Assembly (NCBI GenBank): GCA_009809945.1
Contig: WTPW01002408.1
Span: 27,127-91,126 of the forward strand
Direction: 5' to 3'
DNA from: Gigaspora margarita
Lineage: Eukaryota; Glomeromycota; Glomeromycetes; Diversisporales; Gigasporaceae
Length of the DNA stretch: 64,000 nt
The translations under genes and the position numbers were made by a program. Of this stretch, positions 57,715 to 64,000 are shown piece after piece. Below the pieces are notes generated by a model. That model was not told where the DNA came from. It saw nothing but the letters and a program-made list of their open reading frames with translations, and ran no database searches. Within the stretch, counting starts at the first letter, position 1; each line of letters starts with the position of its first letter.

Positions 57715-59905
57715 AGATTGCTAAGAATCTTAACGATCTATTTTAGATTATTAAGAATCTTAATGATTTAAAAATAGATCGTTAAGAATCTTAACGATCT
57801 ATTTTAGATCTTAAGAATCTTAATGATTAAAAAATAGATCGTTAAGAATCTTAACAATCTATTTTAGATCATTAAGATTCTTAATGATCTAAAATAGATC
57901 ATTAAGAATCTTAATGATTTATTTTAGATCATTAAGAATTTTAATGATTTACAAATAGATCATTAAGAATCTTAACAATCTATTTTTAAATCATTAAAAT
58001 TTTTAATGATCTAAAATAGATCATTAAAAATCTTAATGATCTATTTTAGATCATTAAGATTCTTAACGATCTATTTTTAAATCATTAATGATCTAAAATA
58101 GATCGTTAAAAGTCTTAACGATCTATTTTAGATCATTAAGAATTTTAATAATTTACAAATAGATCGTTAAGAATCTTAACAATCTATTTTTAAATCATTA
58201 AAATTCTTAATGATCTAAAATAGATCATTAAGAATCTTAACGATCTATTTTAAATCATTAAGAATTTTAATGATTTAAAAATAGATTGTTAAAAATCTTA
58301 ACGATCTATTTTAGATCATTAAGAATTTTAATGATTTAAAAATAGATCGTTAAGAATCTTAATGATCTATTTTAGATTATTAAGATTCTTAACAATTTAT
58401 TTTTAATAGGGATGTTATCCTGTTCATCCAAACTCAGTTTGGCTCTGTTTGAAACCAAACCAGTTAAACTCGAGTTTTGTAGTCACATGATTTTGATTAT
58501 TATATTTAAACCCATCATGCTTAAATTTAAGTCTGAAATTGATTTGATGAGCAAAAAGTTTCTTATTGTGTGATTATGATGATACTATTTATTTAATCTA
58601 AAAGTTCTTTGCATGATAATGATGAACATTAATAGTTTTTTTTATTTGAACTTTGTATGATGAATTAAAAACCATACCTGAACAACTTATTAATTCAATG
58701 AATTTATCACCTTTTAAGTTCAATGTCTCAAACCAAATTAACATCAGATACACTCAAAAAAATAGCAAACCATTCTTCAAAATGATTAAAGAAGGATCCC
58801 TTTTGGAATGAGCTTCTTGAAACTGGTAGCAAACAATATTACAAGCATTGTACGAAATCTTATTACATGGATATAGATCAAAATCACCCAGAAAGGTAGA
58901 ACGAACTAAATATTGCTATCAAGACAAATGTTGAACCATGAAGCACTGATCCGATTTTGCAAATAAACCTATTTTTTTAAATATTTTCTATTGCTAAAAA
59001 CAAAGATCTTTAACTATTTATTAATAAATAATACCACGTTATTCACTTTCATCATGTCAGTTTGTCGCATAAAGCATTTTTTTAAATTTATATTATGAAG
59101 TATGAAGTACAAATGTCTCCAGCGAAGTAACATTTTCTAAAGCAAAAACTACAATTAATTCAATATACAACTGTCTATCAGAAGAAAATGCGCAAGCCTT
59201 TACTTAAAAACTTGGTATGAATCAGGTATTATTGATTGCATAGAAGGTCAATAAATTAATAAATAATAGATGCAATGAAATGAATAATATAATATTTTCA
59301 TGTATTTGTAGTAATAAATAGCAAAGTTCATGTCATGTATTTAATAAATAGTAATAACATTGCTTTGGATTAACATGTTTAGCAAGCATAATCATTAATA
59401 AATTTGGTAATTAGAGTTTGAGACATGTGTGCTTCAAATTAGTGTTTAACAGGTTGTCAAGCACAAATTGACCAGTTTAAACAGGATAACATCCCTAATT
59501 TTTAATGATCTAAAATAGATCATTAAGAATCTTAATGATCTATTTTAGATCGTTAAGAATTTTAATGATCTAAAATAAATTGTTAAGAATCTTAACGATC
59601 TATTTTTAAATTATTAAAATTCTTAATAATCTAAAATAGATCGTTAAGAATCTTAACGATCTATTTTAGATCATTAAGAATTTTAATAATTTAAAAATAG
59701 ATAATTAAGATTCTTAACGATCTAAAATAGATCATTAAGATTCTTAACAATCTATTTTTAATGATCTAAAATAGATCATTAAAATCTTAACGATCTATTT
59801 TAGATCATTAAGAATTTTAATGATTTAAAAATAGATTGTTAAGATTCTTAACGATCTAAAATAGATCATTAAGATTCTTAACGATCTATTTTTAATGATC
59901 TATGA
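57715..59905. repeat. 30-bp palindromic GATC satellite, split by an insertion
   Basis: 57715-58398 and 59506-59905 consist of some 35 units of GATCGTTAAGAATCTTAACGATC plus TATTTTA. Each unit is a near-perfect palindrome and alternates with its A/T-rich inverse (TAAAATA or TAAAAATA linkers). The insertion at 58407-59497 divides what was one array of about 1.1 kb. Confidence 0.9.
58407..59497. mobile_element. hAT-type element in the GATC satellite, TSD ATTTTTAA
   Basis: The ends are TAGGGATGTTATCCTGTTCA and (inverted) TAGGGATGTTATCCTGTTTA, with perfect 8-bp repeats at 58399-58406 and 59498-59505. Around 58790-58960 a frame reads FWNELLETGSKQYYKH, then SYYMDIDQNHPER, stop, NELNIAIKTNV. This looks like the start of a BED-finger transposase, with a TAG at a likely Trp position. 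It is therefore probably an internally deleted autonomous element. Confidence 0.8.
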
Positions 59906-60256
59906 TCAATCATTAAGTTTGATCAATAATGATCGAACAAAAAATTTCATGATCAATCATAATCGATTTGATCAAGCAATCAGTCATATCATATTTGAAT
60001 TCAATCTCTACAGCCTTATCTATTCTATCTAGTTTTTTGGTTTAATTATTACCTAAACCTGAACCTGTTCATGAACTTTGAACCGAACTCAGACTGAACA
60101 AATATTTCAAGTTCAAGTTTGGTTTGGGTTCATTAATTCTAGGTTTTCGGGTTCAGTTTCAAAGATCTGCAAAATTTTAAGTTCGGGTTCAGGTTCGACT
60201 AAACCTGAACTGAACCCGAACTGAACTGAACCCAATTTCAGAACACTAGTGGGAAA

Positions 60257-60734
60257 CCTGCAAGCAGGATTTGTACAGATAACTTCACTTGTAAACAAAC
60301 ATTGTAAAAGATTAGGTACTTCAGTCAGGGCATATACCTAATTTGGTCATTGATGATCTGTACCTTATTTAGAAATGATTGGCAGTCAGATAATTTTAGA
60401 GTCTTATTCGAATTTTAACTGAATATGATAAAAATAATTTTTTTAAAAAAAAAAAAAAAATTGCACTATTGGAGTTTAACACCAGTACTGCAGTATGCTA
60501 TGTAACAAAAATTGTCAAAATAAAAAAATAAAAAATATATATAAAAAATAAAAAAAAAAATAAAAAAAAATACAAAAATATTTTATAATTTTTTATTTAT
60601 TACTGTTATATCTCACTACTGTGTTAATAATCCCAAACCAAATTACTATGCTATAAATCCTAAATCTAACTACTATATACTACTAATCTAAATATCATAA
60701 TATAAAGTTTGAATCTAATTACTATATTACTAAT
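60257..60734. other. AT-rich DNA with A-runs
   Basis: Homopolymer A-runs at 60438-60462 and 60520-60575. From 60600 the words TACTGTGTTAATAATCC and AAATCTAACTACTATA look like decayed units of the minisatellite that follows. Confidence 0.5.
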
Positions 60735-60885
60735 CTACTACTGTGCTACCTGACCCGAATCCAACTCTACTGTGCTACCTGTCCTGAATCCAACTCTACT
60801 GTGCTACCTGTCCCAAATCCAACTCTACTGTGCTACCTGTCCCGAATTCAACTCTACTATGCTACCTGTCCCAAATCCAACACAT
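60735..60885 (+). repeat. 29-bp minisatellite (CTGTGCTACCTGTCCCGAATC...)
   Basis: Five successive units of CTGTGCTACCTGTCCCGAAT followed by CCAACTCTA, with only single-base differences. Confidence 0.9.
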
Positions 60886-61077
60886 TTATGCGTCTTGGCT
60901 TCATGATGTCTGTGAGTTTTCCTCATTCGCTACTGCATCAATATCGGCTTGGAAAAGCACTTTCATTCGATCAAACCTAAAAAAAAGATCAATTAAAAAC
61001 TGACAACTAAAATACGAATTAATAAAAACAACAAGAAAACAAAAAGAATGAAAGTTATAGATATGCAAATCCTCCTA

Positions 61078-61440
61078 CCGTGCTATGTCAAAAAATCTAA
61101 CTCTACCGTGCTATATTCAAAAAATCCAACTCTACCATGCTACGTCCAAAAAATCTAATTCTATCATGCTACACCCAAAAAATCTAAATCTACAGTGCTA
61201 CATCCAAAAAATCTAACTCTACTATGCTATGTTTAAAAAATCTAACTCTACCGTGTTATGTACAAAATATAACTACTGTGCTACATTCAAAAATCTAACT
61301 CTACTATGCTCTACCTGTCCTGAAGCTAACTCTACTGTACTACAAGTCCCGAATCTAACTCTACCATACTACATCTAAAAAATCTAACTCTACAGTACTA
61401 CGTTCAAAAAATCTAACTACTATGCTATGTTCAAGAAACC
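61078..61440 (+). repeat. ~29-bp minisatellite, second array (CCGTGCTACGTCCAAAAAAT...)
   Basis: About twelve more diverged units of CCGTGCTACGTCCAAAAAAT followed by CTAACTCTA. It is clearly the same family as 60735-60885, with a different middle. The intervening 190 bp contains no units. Confidence 0.85.
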
Positions 61441-61941
61441 TACGGTACAAAAGAGAGAAAAGCTTTAGTTCTAATGAAAAAAGTTTAATAAACCAAAAAA
61501 AACACCAATAAACAGTGATTCTACAATGCACTCTCTCTGTCGATCACTTGTTTGCTAATTTTCTTAATTTAAATATTTAAAAATATCTTATAACTCTAAA
61601 TTTTATTAAGTTAACTTAGTTACTGCCTTTAAATAAACTTGTTCTGCTCCCAAAAATACATATAATATCTAAATATTATTGCAAAAGCCTTTAAACTCAT
61701 TAAGTAAAGGCCTTTTGGCCTAAAATTGTATTCTTTTTAAAATATATACAAAACTGTCTTCTTAATCTATTTTGCAAATTTAGAAAAAGTTGACAAGCCC
61801 ATTTATCCTATTATAACAAGCTGTATTTCATGCTTGAAGGCCTAAAACTAACAGAAATATATTCAAAATACTATTAATTTCTCTATACACTTTTATTTTT
61901 TATTTTTTATTTTTTTTTTCTTTTTTTCTTTTTTTTTTTTT

Positions 61942-62471
61942 TACAAAAATCCTTTAGGCGTTTTTTGTGTAACATAAACGCCCCCTAAATCGTGCAACCC
62001 ACATTTTTTATTATCTCGAAATTAGTGGTTCTTATTAACTGCACAAATTATTATCTAATTTTACACAAAACAAATATTTACCTTTTTTGTAACTATTTTA
62101 ATTTGCACATAGTATTGTTACCCAAGTTAATCATTATTGTAAAACTTGTGTAACACGTGACTTGTGTAACACGTGACCTGTAACACNTTTTTTTTTTTTT
62201 TTCCTTTTTCTTTTTTCCTTTTTTTTTACAAAAATCCTTTAGGCGTTTTTTGTGTAACATAAACGCCCCCTAAATCGTGCAACCCACATTTTTTATTATC
62301 TCGAAATTAGTGGTTCTTATTAACTGCACAAATTATTATCTAATTTTACACAAAACAAATATTTACCTTTTTTGTAACTATTTTAATTTGCACATAGTAT
62401 TGTTACCCAAGTTAATCATTATTGTAAAACTTGTGTAACACGTGACTTGTGTAACACGTGACCTGTAACAC
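61942..62471 (+). repeat. ~245-bp direct duplication flanking a single N
   Basis: 61942-62186 and 62227-62471 look identical over their whole length (TTTACAAAAATCCTTTAGGC ... TGTAACACGTGACCTGTAACAC). They are separated by an N and a T/C-rich run. The repeat unit including the T-rich tract is 285 bp. Either the assembler duplicated the sequence beside a gap, or these are promoter monomers of the element that follows. Confidence 0.85.
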
Positions 62472-62490
62472 GTGACCTGTTTAACACGTG
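62449..62490 (+). promoter_or_regulatory. Cluster of TGTAACACGTGAC motifs
   Basis: ACACGTGAC occurs four times within about 42 bp (62449-62490), plus twice in the preceding duplicate (about 62154 and 62170). CACGTG is the core E-box bound by fungal bHLH factors (Cbf1/Pho4 type). The cluster lies about 150-190 bp upstream of the ATG at 62637, a plausible promoter position. Confidence 0.4.
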
Positions 62491-62636
62491 ACTTGTGTAA
62501 CCTATACTGGACTTATTGGTATTACGTTACACAGAACAAATTATACCTTTTTGTGAAGCTCTCTTTAATCTCTTTTATATTAACTTATTACTAAATACAA
62601 ACTATACCTTTTATCAACCCAAATTATACCAATACA

Positions 62637-64000
62637 ATGCCAACTTTAAATTCTTCAGAAGAACCTGATAGCTATAATATGGACTACTACTATTCCAAAT
62701 ATAGAGACCGTTATGGAATTGGAATGAATGAAAACAACCCAAGCTCATTAAAAGTTCTTCCACCTAGCTTTAATCCAGAATCATGTGATATTCAAGGCAC
62801 TAAAAAACAACACTACTTCCAAGTTCCAGAGCAACCTACTATTGGCACATGCTATTGCAAAAAATATCATACTAGCTTTACTTCTCAATATTACAGAATT
62901 AAACATCCAACTAAAATTGGCCAACCTTCAACTCAAACTACAACTTCAATTTCTGCTAAAAAATTCAAAAAAATTAGTGATAAACTTCCATCCTCACCAA
63001 ATACCAAAACATATAAACAACTAGAATTACATACTGCCAATCCAAAACTGTTATTTCCAGGCTTTCAAACAGACAAAACTCCTACTGCAATTATTGCTNA
63101 CTCTNANNACTACCATACATGTTATATTTGTAAAATCAAAAATATTNNATGTGTAGCTACAGAANAAAGTAGTCATGCTCCAGACTATGCTGTAGCTTGT
63201 CTCTTTAGGAATTTTTGCATACTTCACCGAACTTGTGCCCCACAAATTCTTGATATTAAACTCAAACTACTCAATCCTAAAGCTCCACTTATACTTGAAC
63301 AAAAATCCTTAATTGTTATTCTTAAACTTCAACAAATGTCTTCTGTAGATAAAAAAGCTATNTACCGTTCTTTCCTTCAAAAAATTAAAGACTCTAACCA
63401 GGCCAAAGAAGAAACACAAAAGCCAAAACAATCAAGAGATACTTCTAATGATTTAGACTGGTTCAAAGAATATCCAGTAACACCAGAAATAGGACAAAAT
63501 ATGAAATTTAGTAACAACTTAGCCTACCAAATTCTAGATTTTGTTAAACCTTATCTTATTGATGTTTATCTAGGAAAAATTACCAGACCTGCTACTAAAA
63601 ATACACCTGAATCTAAATTTAACTACAAGTATTTAATTAAAGCTATGGCTGGTAAAAGACCTAAATTTCTCACTGATCTTATATATGAAGCCAACCCCTC
63701 TATTGACAAATCAATTACAATTCCATTGAGTTGATTCACTCAACATTTGTTGATTTACTTAAAGAGTTCACTACTTCTTTATTTACCCAACTNAATTANC
63801 CCAAAATACTTTCCTCTTACAANTCTATACCTCCTTATTCTATANGTAACNGAAACCAAGTAGCATTGAATCTTGCTCGTCTACATCTTATTTTACATGA
63901 CAAATACCAAACAATCAATGCCAACCAATTCTGTCAAGATTTAAATATACACCCTATTTATCTTAGGCTTCACTACTATATAAGTGAAGATAGCATTAAC
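62637..64000 (+). CDS. Unidentified reading frame, probably transposon-derived, runs to the right edge
   Basis: A frame of 365 codons (62637-63734) starts at ATG with a polar N-terminus (MPTLNSSEEPDSYNMDYYYS). A cysteine-containing stretch GTCYCKKYHTSF (about residue 70) and CYICKIKN could be zinc-binding. A charged linker and a conserved-looking segment QILDFVKPYLIDVYLGKI follow. Coding character continues past 63734 to the edge in a shifted frame (LNLARLHLILHDKYQ), so the copy appears broken. Several N bases lie inside. I recognise no family. Position and composition suggest an ORF1 or gag-like protein of a retroelement. Codon use (AT-rich, few Trp) does not separate it from the other elements here. 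Confidence 0.4.

Larger units (their letters stand above)
56955..60248. mobile_element. hAT-type element, 3.3 kb with nested insertions, TSD GTRGGAAA
   Basis: TAGTGTTCCTAAAAACCGAA at the left faces (inverted) TAGTGTTCTGAAATTGGG at the right. The flanks are GTAGGAAA (56947-56954) and GTGGGAAA (60249-60256), 7 of 8 matching. The arms of about 230 bp are full of GGGTTCAGGTTCAG/GAACTGAACC words in both orientations. Inside are a TA-family palindrome, a GATC satellite and a second hAT-type element. Confidence 0.8.

Overview
The window reads as nuclear DNA from a very AT-rich, transposon-packed fungal genome. It best fits an arbuscular mycorrhizal fungus (Glomeromycotina, e.g. Rhizophagus or a Gigasporaceae species). 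The grounds are the LINE type (APE endonuclease, RT, RNase H and a C-terminal CPCG...PIGTALKKI zinc tail), a BED/DUF659 hAT transposase, the low gene density and one fungal-style secreted protein. This placement is inference from family knowledge; no marker gene settles it. Only one plausible intact host gene is visible, a 219-residue secreted protein at 13106-13765 on the minus strand. Scattered N runs mark unresolved assembly positions.

Layout. 1-3.9 kb: fossil LTR retrotransposon (minus strand), with its LTR and primer-binding site at 3.07-3.87 kb. 4-9.1 kb: two long tRNA-headed SINE-like copies, a 5'-truncated LINE copy and a hAT-type element filled with TA-flanked palindromic MITEs. 9.9-10.8 kb: a decayed 24-bp minisatellite reading CKTTTKE. 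10.9-12.7 kb: three copies of one MITE. 13-22 kb: the secreted-protein gene, then mostly non-coding DNA with hairpins and a GC-richer retroposon-like patch. 22.6-27.5 kb: a satellite-like array of about 100-bp monomers in a roughly 400-bp higher-order unit. 27.5-31.3 kb: a terminal-repeat element holding a pogo/Tigger transposon, whose transposase is itself split by a MITE. 31.4-37.6 kb: Russian-doll stacks of hAT-type and PIF/Harbinger-type MITEs with readable target duplications. 38.5-42.2 kb: the same satellite in reverse orientation, invaded by a SINE copy and a 945-bp full palindrome. 42.7-48.4 kb: a nearly full-length degenerate LINE (minus strand). 48.4-50.7 kb: tandem repeats, including four copies of a 61-codon reading frame. 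51.1-54.3 kb: a multi-exon hAT transposase pseudogene (minus strand). 55.5-56.1 kb: tandem duplication. 56.9-60.2 kb: a hAT-type element carrying a GATC-rich palindromic satellite split by another insertion. 60.7-61.5 kb: minisatellites. 61.9-64.0 kb: a direct duplication around an N, a CACGTG cluster and an unidentified reading frame running toward the right edge.

How the parts relate. The LINE would supply the retrotransposition machinery, and one SINE copy ends with a sequence resembling the LINE's 3' end. The 8-bp target duplications of seven or more elements point to hAT-type transposition, for which the dead hAT gene at 51-54 kb is one example of a source family. The TAA/TTA duplications point to PIF/Harbinger activity, with no full transposase in view. 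The observation most worth following is a roughly 92-bp inverted-repeat module with a CGTCTC...GAGACG core, found twice in one small element (4.7-5.2 kb) and four times in the 945-bp palindrome (41.1-42.0 kb).
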